Virus record (IMG/VR): IMGVR_UViG_3300024967_000007
Coordinates: 1 to 24,398 of that record
From: a virus
DNA: 24,398 nucleotides
Reading direction: 5' to 3' (one strand)
This document shows, piece by piece, positions 1-6,677 of the stretch. Every line of letters starts with the position of its first letter. Position 1 is the first letter of the stretch. Both the position numbers and the translations under genes were made by a program. The notes below the pieces were generated by a model, which worked only from the letters and a program-made list of their open reading frames with translations, did not search any database and was not told the DNA's origin.

Positions 1-233
1 CTGGCTCAGCAGATGATGTAGCCATCATTGCTACGCCTTGGAAAACATTGAGCGGTGAATATGTATCCCTTACTGTTGGCATTGCAAAGCAGTTTGTGCA
101 GTCGGCACTGACGCAGCAAGGGGCGCTATTTTCAGCAGCTCAAAGCAAAATTGGCGAAGTTAATGGCCTGACTACAGTTGAGCAGGTTCAGGCGTATGAC
201 GTTGATGCTGGATTTTCTGCTGTTTATCAATGA
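1..233 (+). CDS. Partial phage protein, DUF4376-like C-terminus (tail-fibre type)
   Basis: The frame is open from the window edge (position 3) to a TGA at 231-233, so only the C-terminal ~76 residues are present. The tail 'VSLTVGIAKQFVQSALTQQ' followed by 'LTTVEQVQAYDV' resembles the DUF4376-type ending of many phage tail-fibre or tail-assembly proteins (aromatic/threonine start, long helix, then a T-T-V-x-x-V-x-A repeat). The TTG at 48 is an internal codon, not a convincing start. The gene is followed with a 4-base ATGA overlap by a peptidase gene, so the two are probably translationally coupled. Family assignment is by eye and moderate. Confidence 0.6.
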   Translation, partial: GSADDVAIIATPWKTLSGEYVSLTVGIAKQFVQSALTQQGALFSAAQSKIGEVNGLTTVEQVQAYDVDAGFSAVYQ

Positions 234-676
234 TGAAATTACTTTTTACCAGGCGTAGGCATATCGGCTCGTGGTTTATCCGCTTTGTCACATGGAGTGA
301 GTACAGCCACGTTGATATTGTGCTTGATGAGCATTACCTGATTGGTGCGATTGCTGGTGATGGGGTAGTGATTAATTCAATTAATTATCGGCTGGATAAA
401 GCATCCAAGGCTGTAATAATGGATCTGCCGGTGCATTCAATTGATGATGCAGTGAATTATGCAAAATCACAGCTAGGCAAGCGCTACGACTGGTGGGGTG
501 TAATTGGCATCGGTTTGAAACGGAACTGGCAAGATGATGATAAGTGGTCGTGTGCGGAATTGGCTGCTGCAGCAGCAAAGCATGCCGGGCAGAAGCCTTT
601 TGATAGCAAGTTTTATCATCGAATCACGCCTCAGCATTTGCTTATGCTCAATTTTGAGAAGGTGAAAATTAAGTAA
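230..676 (+). CDS. Permuted NlpC/P60-like (papain-fold) phage peptidase
   Basis: 148 residues. An early histidine (His27 in 'SEYSHVDIV') and a late cysteine (Cys108 in 'KWSCAELAAAA') are in the order seen in circularly permuted NlpC/P60 (YiiX/YaeF-like) cysteine peptidases. A 'GKRYDWWGVIGIG' stretch lies between them, as in phage members of this group. Such proteins usually cleave peptidoglycan peptides or amide/ester bonds. The position between a tail gene and the lysis cassette fits a tail-tip or cell-wall role. There is no signal peptide. The start overlaps the previous stop (ATGA); a second ATG at 233 is an alternative. Catalytic activity is inferred from motif order only. Confidence 0.65.
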   Translation: MMKLLFTRRRHIGSWFIRFVTWSEYSHVDIVLDEHYLIGAIAGDGVVINSINYRLDKASKAVIMDLPVHSIDDAVNYAKSQLGKRYDWWGVIGIGLKRNWQDDDKWSCAELAAAAAKHAGQKPFDSKFYHRITPQHLLMLNFEKVKIK

Positions 677-738
677 TTATTAATGATTTAAGCGCCAGTC
701 AATAGGCGTTAATTAACAAAAAAGAAAGGTGAAAACCG

Positions 739-1062
739 ATGCCCAATGAACATTGCAGACAAATTATAGAGAATGGATACACGTTTTTTGATTACATTCC
801 ATTCGCTGCACTTATAAGCGGAAAAACTCAAATGGCAACTCCTTTAACTACCAGATTGGTTGAAACAGTATTGATGTCTGCTGTAGCAGGCGGGTTTGCT
901 ATGTATGTATCAGTTGAGGTTGTGAAAACCGAATTGAATAGTGTGAAGTCCGGCATCGTGAAGCTAGATGAGAAAGTTGAGACTAAGTTTGATCAGCTAG
1001 ACAATAAAATTGAAAGGGTACGAGGTGATTTATATGTGCCGATAGGTAAGGTTGATCGATGA
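739..1062 (+). CDS. Small membrane-anchored phage protein with coiled coil
   Basis: 107 residues, preceded by a good ribosome binding site (AAAGGTG about 8 nt upstream). One probable membrane segment lies at about residues 43-60 ('ETVLMSAVAGGFAMYVSVEVV'). It is followed by a charged heptad-like helix ('VKLDEKVETKFDQLDNKIERV') typical of small phage proteins encoded beside holins. Its stop overlaps the next start by ATGA. It sits immediately upstream of a two-helix membrane protein and the endolysin, so a role in lysis (holin partner or antiholin) is plausible but not shown. No named family recognised. Confidence 0.6.
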   Translation: MPNEHCRQIIENGYTFFDYIPFAALISGKTQMATPLTTRLVETVLMSAVAGGFAMYVSVEVVKTELNSVKSGIVKLDEKVETKFDQLDNKIERVRGDLYVPIGKVDR

Positions 1063-1286
1063 ATTTTATTAAATGGGCAGATGCAAAAAACTTTATCTCA
1101 GTACGCTCGTTTGTTCTTTATGTGACGGTATGGATGACCTGGCAAGCATTTGCATGGGCAGCGGTGTTTGCTACTACTACAGATAAAACCGGAGCCGATG
1201 TAGCGCTTATTATTGCTGCAGTCACAGCTCCAATATCAGTACTGCAGGGTTTTGTGTTTAAAGTGTATTCAGAAAGCAGGACTTGA
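1059..1286 (+). CDS. Putative holin, two transmembrane helices
   Basis: 75 residues with two hydrophobic segments (about residues 16-38 'RSFVLYVTVWMTWQAFAWAAV' and 45-67 'DVALIIAAVTAPISVLQGFVF') and a short charged C-terminus. This is the usual architecture of class II phage holins. The gene overlaps the preceding one (ATGA), and its TGA stop at 1284-1286 overlaps the ATG of the amidase, giving a compact holin-endolysin-Rz/Rz1 order. Holins form the inner-membrane lesions that release the endolysin. The call rests on topology and position, not on sequence identity to a known holin. Confidence 0.6.
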   Translation: MNFIKWADAKNFISVRSFVLYVTVWMTWQAFAWAAVFATTTDKTGADVALIIAAVTAPISVLQGFVFKVYSESRT

Positions 1287-1846
1287 TGAAGCGTACGATA
1301 AATTCGATCGTAGTTCACTGTGCAGCTACACCCAATGGCAAGCCATTCACTATTTTAGATATTGATATGATGCATAAAGTGCGCGGATTCAAACGGGATA
1401 GTCAGGCAGTTCGCAGCTTAAACCCTGATCTTAAATACGTTGGTTATCACTTTGTCATTGAAGTTGATGGCAGTGTTAAATCAGGACGCGGCCTAGAAGA
1501 GATTGGCGCGCACGTGCAGGGCAGTAATGCAAAATCAATTGGCATTTGCATGATCGGTACTGATAAGTTCAGCCAAGTGCAATGGATGGCGCTGCGAGAG
1601 TGTTTGATCAACATGGCCAGCAAAATACTAGGCCGCACCATCATGTCAGCAGACTCTATGCTGCAATCATTTAAGGATGCTGGAATCAGCATTAAAGGCC
1701 ATCGCGATTACTCGCCTGATTTTAACGGTAACGGCATCATCGATCGCAACGAGTGGACGAAGATCTGCCCTGGGTTTGATGTATCTGCATGGATTATTAG
1801 CGGCATGATGCCATTAAAGGGGGCGTTGTATGTTCAATCCGATTAA
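1286..1846 (+). CDS. Endolysin: N-acetylmuramoyl-L-alanine amidase (Amidase_2/T7-lysozyme type)
   Basis: 186 residues. The fold's zinc ligands are visible: His11 ('SIVVHCAAT'), His139 ('IKGHRDYSP') and Cys161 ('KICPGFDV'), with the 'YVGYHFVIEVDGSV' strand between. The family hydrolyses the MurNAc-L-Ala bond of peptidoglycan. Between His139 and Cys161 lies a canonical EF-hand loop, Asp145 to Glu156 ('DFNGNGIIDRNE'), a calcium-binding insert also found in other phage amidases. There is no signal peptide, so export probably depends on the upstream holin. The start is ATG 1286, overlapping the holin stop; TTG 1283 is less likely. It overlaps Rz by 17 bases. Confidence 0.9.
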   Translation: MKRTINSIVVHCAATPNGKPFTILDIDMMHKVRGFKRDSQAVRSLNPDLKYVGYHFVIEVDGSVKSGRGLEEIGAHVQGSNAKSIGICMIGTDKFSQVQWMALRECLINMASKILGRTIMSADSMLQSFKDAGISIKGHRDYSPDFNGNGIIDRNEWTKICPGFDVSAWIISGMMPLKGALYVQSD

Positions 1847-2348
1847 TTTCATATCAGGTCTAAGTTCGCAAATAAAGCTAGGTCTGATTGCAGTACTTGT
1901 AATCGGCGCTTTCTTTGGGGGCTGGACAGTGCATGGCTGGAAAACTGATGCCGGTGTAGCTCATAGTATCGACCGTGATTTAAAAACCAGCCAGACGCTC
2001 GATACGAAAGCCGAAAAAATCATTGAAACCAAACAAGCCAAAGAACAGGAGATTAAAATTGTATACCGAGATATTAAGCACGAAATACGTGAGCAGGCTG
2101 ATGATCGTATTTGCTTCACTCATGATTCTTTGCAGTTGTGGAACGCCGCGATCACAGGTACCGATAGTCATCGAGCCGAGCCTGCTGGAGAGGCCGCAGA
2201 AAATGCAGCCGTTGTCGCCACAGTTGAAGAAGTCCTTACAAACGCCGCAGAAAACTTCGAGACCTGCAACAGCAACTCAGTGAAACATAATGCTTTGCTG
2301 GATAAGCTGCAGACGCTTAAGGGGAAAATGTGTGTTTGTAGCGAATGA
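1830..2348 (+). CDS. Rz: Rz-like i-spanin
   Basis: 172 residues. An N-terminal membrane anchor at about residues 16-36 ('IKLGLIAVLVIGAFFGGWTVHGW') is followed by a long periplasmic helical region rich in Lys/Glu/Gln ('AEKIIETKQAKEQEIKIVY'). This is the Rz i-spanin architecture. The start follows a strong AAAGGGGG ribosome binding site and overlaps the endolysin. A lipoprotein ORF is nested in the +1 frame (2101-2283), as expected for an Rz/Rz1 pair. Together they fuse inner and outer membranes in the last lysis step. Spanins diverge fast, so the call rests on topology and nesting. Confidence 0.8.
   Translation: MFNPINFISGLSSQIKLGLIAVLVIGAFFGGWTVHGWKTDAGVAHSIDRDLKTSQTLDTKAEKIIETKQAKEQEIKIVYRDIKHEIREQADDRICFTHDSLQLWNAAITGTDSHRAEPAGEAAENAAVVATVEEVLTNAAENFETCNSNSVKHNALLDKLQTLKGKMCVCSE
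2101..2283 (+). CDS. Rz1: Rz1-like o-spanin lipoprotein nested in Rz
   Basis: 60 residues, wholly inside Rz in another frame. The start chosen is ATG 2101 because it gives a short lipoprotein signal, 'MIVFASLMILCSCG', with a lipobox cysteine at residue 11 or 13. It is followed by a proline-rich mature part ('TPRSQVPIVIEPSLLERPQK'), the hallmark of Rz1 proteins. The reading frame is open further upstream (to 2023), but that would bury the signal peptide. The mature lipoprotein would sit in the outer membrane and bind the periplasmic end of Rz. Proline content, lipobox and nesting agree well. Confidence 0.78.
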   Translation: MIVFASLMILCSCGTPRSQVPIVIEPSLLERPQKMQPLSPQLKKSLQTPQKTSRPATATQ

Positions 2349-2362
2349 ATCTGGATAATTTA

Positions 2363-2395
2363 GATCCCTGCTAATAATTGATATTGGCAGGGATC
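2363..2395. terminator. Inverted repeat between convergent genes, possible terminator
   Basis: Perfect 9-bp arms (GATCCCTGC at 2363-2371, GCAGGGATC at 2387-2395) flank an A/T-rich 15-base loop. The site is 15 nt after the Rz stop and 12 nt beyond the stop of the oppositely oriented Cas2/SinR-like gene. There is no long T run, so it is either a weak bidirectional terminator or an RNA-stabilising hairpin. Confidence 0.45.
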
Positions 2396-2406
2396 GTTTA
2401 GATCAA

Positions 2407-2679
2407 TTAATTCAATTGCTGCTTAATCCAATTTACGATAATTGCGCTTAAGTTGCCCCATGCTGCATCTGGAGTAATTTTTGAGACAAAAATTGCATCA
2501 TCACTATCCATATATATTTGGCAATAGTTTCTGATGCTTTCAGCGTCATCACCAGTCTTCACCATCCAATTTGAATCTAATACATGGCAGTATATTGGGT
2601 ATTTTTTTACAATTGCATCAATTAATGAATTGTAGTTTTTAACTTTTTTTAAATCATAAGCTATCAAATAGGTAGCCAT
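2407..2679 (-). CDS. Stand-alone Cas2-like/SinR-family small protein
   Basis: 90 residues. The opening 'MATYLIAYDLKKVKNYNSL' and the core 'CHVLDSNWMVKTGDDAESI' match the SinR-like, Cas2-fold family: an N-terminal beta strand ending in Y-D-L, then a 'W-V-K-T' strand. Members occur singly, away from CRISPR loci, and their function is not established. The start is placed at ATG 2679, which has AAAGGG about 6 nt upstream, not at an upstream start nine residues longer. The gene is isolated on the minus strand between the lysis genes and the integrase, which suggests an independently expressed moron. No CRISPR repeats or Cas1 are visible. Confidence 0.65.
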   Translation of the reverse strand: MATYLIAYDLKKVKNYNSLIDAIVKKYPIYCHVLDSNWMVKTGDDAESIRNYCQIYMDSDDAIFVSKITPDAAWGNLSAIIVNWIKQQLN

Positions 2680-3151
2680 ATAAATCCCTTTTCTAATATA
2701 AAACACGAAAAGGTTGCTTACAAAAGTAAATGGTTTTATGATTCACTAAGCAACGCATTCTAGTGTGTTGTTTGAGCTAAATAATAAAGGTGTTGCACTA
2801 CCACGGCTTGTAAATAGACTAGCTTTCCACGGACAGACTATTTGCAAGCCTTTCTTTTAGATCCCGGCAGGGTAGTATCCTGCATTGCTACCAGGATCAA
2901 TCTATCTTCTCATTCAAAAACCTCCTAAAACCACAATATATGGTGCTATTTACAATAATTTAGTCATTAAGTTGTGGTAGGTCAAGATGTTTTTATGGGA
3001 ATTCAGTGAAAATTAATAAATAAATAGCGGAATGTTGAAAAAAATAAACTATTACAAACCAATGAGTTATGTTTTACCCTGCTTAGGGAATGCAGTGACG
3101 CTAGTGTAATATCAAACGGTTTTTCGGCTGGCAGCAGCTTGGCGTGAGTAG
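2680..3151. other. Non-coding region with two hairpins, upstream of the integrase module
   Basis: About 470 bases without a convincing gene. It carries a long hairpin followed by a T-rich tract (2805-2858, listed separately). It also carries a second nested inverted repeat: outer arms GATCC 2860-2864 / GGATC 2894-2898, inner arms GGTAG 2871-2875 / CTACC 2888-2892. The rest is A/T-rich with no recognisable promoter. The position between lysis genes and integrase is where an attachment site would be expected, but no tRNA-like core is visible. Confidence 0.4.
2805..2858 (+). terminator. Long hairpin plus T-rich tract, candidate terminator or structured RNA
   Basis: Arms of 13 bases (2805-2817 and 2838-2850, one G-T type mismatch) begin GGCTTG and end CAAGCC around a 20-base loop. 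The tract TTTCTTTT follows at 2851-2858. This fits a rho-independent terminator read on the plus strand. CCACGG occurs both just before the hairpin (2801) and in its loop (2827). A related 13-base word recurs at 3527-3539. Confidence 0.5.
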
Positions 3152-3361
3152 TTGCGCGAAAAAATCAGAAGTGATAGCTTCACAGTGCCCGAAGTTGCCC
3201 AAGCTGCCAGCCTCGCTGCCGAAGAGTGGAGAGAGCGTTACGCAGCCCTTGTTGGACAATATGAAACGCTGAAAGAAGGCGCAGCAATAACTACGTCAGA
3301 CTTTAATGCCTGCCGCAAGCTGCTGGATGCTGATGCTTTAGTATGTGAACGTGAAGAGTAG
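3122..3361 (+). pseudogene. Small phage gene, apparently interrupted by an in-frame TAG
   Basis: From a TTG at 3152 the frame encodes 69 residues ('LREKIRSDSFTVPEVAQAAS' then 'LAAEEWRERYAALVGQYETL'), a pattern of small phage helical proteins. Directly upstream in the same frame are codons for 'FRLAAAWRE', then TAG (3149-3151), then 'LREKIRSD'. The text reads as one helix, R-L-A-A-A-W-R-E-[Q]-L-R-E-K, with CAG changed to TAG. No good start or ribosome binding site precedes either part; a TAA lies at 3107. It may be a decayed gene or a short gene starting at TTG 3152. No function is recognised. Confidence 0.4.
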
Positions 3362-3423
3362 GCTATAATGCGTTGCTAGTCTGGAATGGCCGCGGTGTTA
3401 TCTGGTGGGGTATATTTTAGATA

Positions 3424-3445
3424 GTACGTACAAAAGACGTATGAA
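3424..3445 (+). repeat. 22-bp direct repeat, copy 1 (integrase region)
   Basis: It matches copy 2 at 3634-3655 with a single C/T difference. Each copy is itself dyadic (TACGT near the left, ACGTA near the right). The copies are exactly 210 bp apart, close to 20 helical turns, which suggests a protein binding the same DNA face. Confidence 0.6.
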
Positions 3446-3633
3446 CTGCTTGAAAACCCCGTAAAACAAGGGTTTGATGGTGCCCAAAAGAAGCACCTTC
3501 CTATCTTTTTGCACAATCCTATGTAAGCCTTGCAAATAGGCGTTTACACAATGCTAGAGTCGATTCTGCGCTGTTTATCACTTCATTTGTTTTTGACTAT
3601 TATTTGCTATTTTTAACAACTTTCTGTTATGTT

Positions 3634-3655
3634 GTACGTATAAAAGACGTATGAA
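3634..3655 (+). repeat. 22-bp direct repeat, copy 2 (just before the integrase start)
   Basis: Ends 12 nt before the integrase ATG, so a bound protein would overlap the integrase promoter or leader. One mismatch to copy 1. Confidence 0.6.
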
Positions 3656-3667
3656 ACAGGAAATGCC

Positions 3668-4654
3668 ATGGCAAGTTATAGAAAGCTACCTAGTGGCAAT
3701 TGGTATGCTGAACTAAAAGTATTAAATCAGCGTGATGCAAAGGGAGGGTTCCTCACAAAAGGGCATGCTGTCGCCTGGGCTACTGAGCGTGAGGTTGAAA
3801 TTCGCGCAAATAAATCAACAGGCACGGCAGTAAAAAAATCACTTCATGATGCACTTGTTCAATACAGGCGAGACGTGACCCCAACCAAAAAAGGTAAGCG
3901 CTGGGAGGAGTTGCGTATCGATAAACTAATCAAAGAGCTTTCATTTGTTGGAAAGTTGATGGGTGACGTTAGTGTGACTGATATTGCTGATTGGCGTGAT
4001 ACCCGTCTTAAGCTGGTAAAAAGCAGTTCAGTTAATCGAGAGATGAATATCCTGTCTTCAGTTTTTACTATCGCTGTGCGAGAGTGGCGGTGGTGTGATC
4101 ATAATCCTGTGCGTGATGCGAAGCGACCAAAGAATCCCCAGCACCGGGACAGGCTTACTACACAAAATGAGCGACAATCAATGCTTGATGCGCTTGGATA
4201 TATTGATGGTGCTGCTCCTGTTACGGTTGGGCAGAAAGTTGCTTATGCCTATTTGATAGCTCTCGAAACGGCTATGCGTGCCGGTGAGATTTGTTCTATT
4301 AACAAAGACACTCTTTACCTTGGGCAGAAATTTGCCAGGCTGATTGATACAAAGAATGGTGAAAGTCGTGATGTGCCATTGTCCAGCCGGGCAATTGAAT
4401 TGTTTAAATTGGTACCGGATGGGGTAGGTATTACAACGGCTCAGATTGATGCCATGTGGCGGAAGGCTAGAGGAAATACTGAAGGTAAAGTAGTGGATCT
4501 GAAATTTCATGATTCACGCCACCAGGCAATTACTAATCTTGCTAAAAAATTAAATGTACTAGAATTGGCCAGAATGGTGGGGCACAAGAACCCTAAAACG
4601 TTGCTGATCTATTTTAATGATACGGCCACAACGATGGCTGATAAGTTGGGGTAG
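3668..4654 (+). CDS. int: Phage integrase, tyrosine recombinase
   Basis: 328 residues. The catalytic set is complete: Arg204 ('ETAMRAGEICS'), His281-x-x-Arg284 ('LKFHDSRHQAIT'), His306 ('MVGHKNPKT') and Tyr315 ('LLIYFND'). The N-terminal 'YRKLPSGNWYAELKV' resembles the arm-binding/AP2-like segment of phage integrases, followed by a SAM-like core-binding domain (about 55-150). It catalyses site-specific integration and, with an excisionase, excision. The ATG at 3668 follows a GGAAATGCC leader. It is transcribed towards the end of the opposing long operon (stop codons 4654 and 4657 nearly touch), so it is expressed separately, behind the paired 22-bp repeats. Confidence 0.95.
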   Translation: MASYRKLPSGNWYAELKVLNQRDAKGGFLTKGHAVAWATEREVEIRANKSTGTAVKKSLHDALVQYRRDVTPTKKGKRWEELRIDKLIKELSFVGKLMGDVSVTDIADWRDTRLKLVKSSSVNREMNILSSVFTIAVREWRWCDHNPVRDAKRPKNPQHRDRLTTQNERQSMLDALGYIDGAAPVTVGQKVAYAYLIALETAMRAGEICSINKDTLYLGQKFARLIDTKNGESRDVPLSSRAIELFKLVPDGVGITTAQIDAMWRKARGNTEGKVVDLKFHDSRHQAITNLAKKLNVLELARMVGHKNPKTLLIYFNDTATTMADKLG

Positions 4655-4656
4655 TA

Positions 4657-4911
4657 TTAACTTAATTCTTGCATAATTTTTGTGGCGTCAATCCCATACT
4701 TTTTGCATAAATATGAATATGCCTTGGTTTTCTGCCCGGTATGCATATAAAATCGTGCAATTAAAAAATTTAATAAATCAGAAAATTTATATTTAAGCTC
4801 TTCAAATGAAATGCATGAACTATATGTATCAATTATCTGATTGTCGGTCATACCTTCAACATAGGACGGATATTTTTTCTTAAATCTGGCTAATGCTATA
4901 TTTTCTTCCAT
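4657..4911 (-). CDS. Hypothetical small phage protein
   Basis: 84 residues if it starts at ATG 4911; a GTG 12 nt upstream is an alternative and would overlap the previous gene. The protein is helical and lysine-rich with 'FKKKYPSYVEGMTDNQIIDTY' near the start. No membrane segment, signal or recognised domain is present. It is the last gene of the long minus-strand operon and ends 2 nt from the integrase stop. It is A/T-richer than the DGR genes, as are the next two upstream genes. Function unknown. Confidence 0.6.
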   Translation of the reverse strand: MEENIALARFKKKYPSYVEGMTDNQIIDTYSSCISFEELKYKFSDLLNFLIARFYMHTGQKTKAYSYLCKKYGIDATKIMQELS

Positions 4912-4913
4912 GA

Positions 4914-5120
4914 TTAACCCCACTTTGTATTTGGTAATCTTTTCATATCAATCCTTAATAGTCGTAGCAATTGAGGTCTGTCGTCATTCATTTGTGTTAC
5001 ATCAATATCATTAACAGAAATGCTATCTAAGACCATATCAGTATCTAATTCAAGTTTTTGCAGAATGTCGGATATTTGTTTTTCAGCATTTTTTATTAGT
5101 TGGTTGTTTTCACTGGACAT
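4914..5120 (-). CDS. Hypothetical small acidic phage protein
   Basis: 68 residues from ATG 5120, chosen because AAGGAG lies 8 nt upstream; an ATG at 5186 lacks a site. The sequence is helical and acidic ('SENNQLIKNAEKQISDILQK', then 'DTDMVLDSISVNDIDVT'). No domain recognised. It lies between two other small genes at the promoter-distal end of the operon and nearly abuts the next gene. Function unknown. Confidence 0.6.
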   Translation of the reverse strand: MSSENNQLIKNAEKQISDILQKLELDTDMVLDSISVNDIDVTQMNDDRPQLLRLLRIDMKRLPNTKWG

Positions 5121-5187
5121 ATAATTCTCCTTGGTGCTTGCATTAAGCATGAGTGTATATAACTTTAATGCAGCAAATGGTGACATA

Positions 5188-5397
5188 TTACTTAATCTCT
5201 ACAATATATTGATATACTCTACGCACAAATGATTTTACGTTGTAATACCATCTCTCGTAGAATTTTAATTTTCTAATATGAAATTCATTACTTGTACCAA
5301 AAGATAAAATCTTATAAGGCTTATAATTAATAAAAACTAGATCGCCGATTTCTAGGCCGTGATCTATGCTGTTTATTGTAAAAGTTTTAAATTCCAT
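5188..5397 (-). CDS. Hypothetical small basic phage protein
   Basis: 69 residues with an AAAGGA ribosome binding site about 6 nt before ATG 5397. The 'HGLEIGDLVFINYKPYKIL' stretch looks like a small beta-barrel (KOW/SH3-like turn), followed by an aromatic, basic helix ('KFYERWYYNVKSFVRRVYQY'). It is 9 nt downstream of the HTH gene in the operon. No family recognised; a nucleic-acid-binding role would be only a guess from its charge. Confidence 0.6.
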   Translation of the reverse strand: MEFKTFTINSIDHGLEIGDLVFINYKPYKILSFGTSNEFHIRKLKFYERWYYNVKSFVRRVYQYIVEIK

Positions 5398-5406
5398 AAC
5401 TATCCT

Positions 5407-5691
5407 TTAGGCCGCATGTTTTAATTTTCCGGTATTAATCCGCGCCCACTCAATTACATCAGTCGCAAACCACACCTTATGACCTTGTTTTGATTGTGTC
5501 GGACTGAATGGCGCGGGGAATGTTGGCATTTTGACAATGCGATCGCGCACCTCGGAATTTTTCAGCTTCAGCCAGTTGGCAATATCTTCTGTAGTCCAGA
5601 GTTCAGGCGCTTTGCTTACCTTAAGCGCACTAGCGCTTGCTTCCATCGCTTTGGCGATGCGCTCTAGGTTTTTAATTAAATCTTCGCTCAT
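5407..5691 (-). CDS. Excisionase/AlpA-like winged-helix DNA-binding protein
   Basis: 94 residues. The core 'ELWTTEDIANWLKLKNSEVR' followed by 'MPTFPAPF' and 'HKVWFATDVIEWARI' fits the MerR-like winged helix of AlpA/excisionase proteins (HTH_17): a helix-turn-helix, a proline/phenylalanine wing, then 'W-x-x-x-D-V-x-x-W'. An amphipathic helix precedes it. Its ATG overlaps the RT stop (ATGA), so it is coupled to the retroelement genes. Being the nearest regulator to the integrase, it is a candidate excisionase or integrase regulator. It could also act on the operon itself. Confidence 0.7.
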   Translation of the reverse strand: MSEDLIKNLERIAKAMEASASALKVSKAPELWTTEDIANWLKLKNSEVRDRIVKMPTFPAPFSPTQSKQGHKVWFATDVIEWARINTGKLKHAA

Positions 5692-6677
5692 TTTGTTGTA
5701 ACTCCTGTATGGCTTAGTGCTGCTCGATATGAATTCAATGCCTGGCTGCGGTCGTAAATGCCGGATTCATGCTGCCTTAATGTGTGGTGGTACCGGCTGC
5801 GCAGGTATGCGCCGGCTGATACGTGGTGCGGCCATGTTACGTAGCCTAAAAACGGTATTCCGCTGATCGTGGTTGCCAAGCGTATTTTCTTTGGGTGAAT
5901 GGTGATGCCTTCAGTGGCCAGTTGCTCAATGATTGTCTGGCAGATCTGCTGCAGGTATTCTTTGCTGTGGCCAAGGATTACCATGTCATCTACATAGCGC
6001 ACGTAATGCTTAACTTGCAGCGTTTCTTTCAGCCAGTGGTCAAAGTCGTTCAGGTAGATGTTGGCAAATAGTTGGCTGCTCAGGTTGCCAATTGGCATGC
6101 CTTTGTTTTGGTTGGTGCGGTACAGGCTATCGGCTGCAAATAAGTGATCGTAGTTGTCGCCGGTTCGATATGAGTCAATCAGGTCGATCAGAAGCTGGCG
6201 CACATCATGGTCACCAATGTGGCGCAATGCGCGTTCTTTAAGCTGTGCATGCGGTACCGAGTAGAAATACTTGCTGATGTCCAGCTGCAGCACCCATGAT
6301 GTGTTTTCGCGCCTGGCGAATTGTGCAACGCGGTCTATGGCTGCATGACTGCCGCGCCCTGGTAAATTGCCGAATGTGTCATGAATGAATTTTGGCTGCC
6401 AGATCGGCAGCATGTACTGGTACAGCATCCAATGAACGATGCGGTCTTTCATCGGTGCATCGACCACATCACGGAATTTCTTTTCACGAACGGTAAATGT
6501 TTTGTATTCGCCAAAGGCGTAAGTGCGTGCGCGGAGGCGTTGCTGAATGGTTGTCAGGTAGCTGAGCGCGTCTGCTTCAAAGCGCTGCATGCGTAAGCTG
6601 CTGCCTTTGTTGAGTTTGGCTTTGAGCCAGCATCTGTAGAGGTTTGGCATGCTGGTTATGTTCATGAAGTCACTCAT
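5688..6677 (-). CDS. DGR reverse transcriptase
   Basis: 329 residues. RT motifs run in order: 'VVDAPMKDRIVHWML' (about 71-85), 'GRGSHAAIDRV' (108-117), 'LQLDISKYFYSVPH' with catalytic Asp133, the DGR-type motif 4 'GMPIGNLSSQLFANIYLND' (193-211), catalytic 'YVDD' (228-231) and 'FLGYV' (276-280). The I-G-N-L-x-S-Q form of motif 4 separates DGR enzymes from retron and group II RTs. The enzyme makes cDNA from TR RNA with errors at adenines and delivers it to the VRs. The ATG overlaps the PP-loop gene stop, and the stop overlaps the HTH start. Length is normal for the family, and all catalytic aspartates are present. Confidence 0.96.
   Translation of the reverse strand: MSDFMNITSMPNLYRCWLKAKLNKGSSLRMQRFEADALSYLTTIQQRLRARTYAFGEYKTFTVREKKFRDVVDAPMKDRIVHWMLYQYMLPIWQPKFIHDTFGNLPGRGSHAAIDRVAQFARRENTSWVLQLDISKYFYSVPHAQLKERALRHIGDHDVRQLLIDLIDSYRTGDNYDHLFAADSLYRTNQNKGMPIGNLSSQLFANIYLNDFDHWLKETLQVKHYVRYVDDMVILGHSKEYLQQICQTIIEQLATEGITIHPKKIRLATTISGIPFLGYVTWPHHVSAGAYLRSRYHHTLRQHESGIYDRSQALNSYRAALSHTGVTTK

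Larger units (their letters stand above)
3362..3667. other. Integrase upstream region with paired repeats
   Basis: About 306 bases without a gene. It contains two 22-bp near-identical direct repeats (3424-3445 and 3634-3655), a small hairpin GGTGC/GCACC (3479-3483/3493-3497) and an inverted repeat CCTAT/ATAGG (3519-3523/3536-3540). The last encloses a word (3527-3539) related to the hairpin arms at 2805 and 2838. Good candidates are integrase arm sites, an excisionase or regulator operator, and the integrase promoter. The attachment core itself cannot be identified from one copy. Confidence 0.4.

Noticed and set aside
2407-2679. CRISPR adaptation module
   Set aside because: Only a Cas2-like gene is present; no Cas1 and no repeat-spacer array on either strand.
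5688-6677. Retron or group II intron RT
   Set aside because: Motif 4 is of DGR type (I-G-N-L-S-S-Q), there is no maturase or endonuclease domain and no msr/msd-like structure, and a TR with adenine-biased VRs is present.
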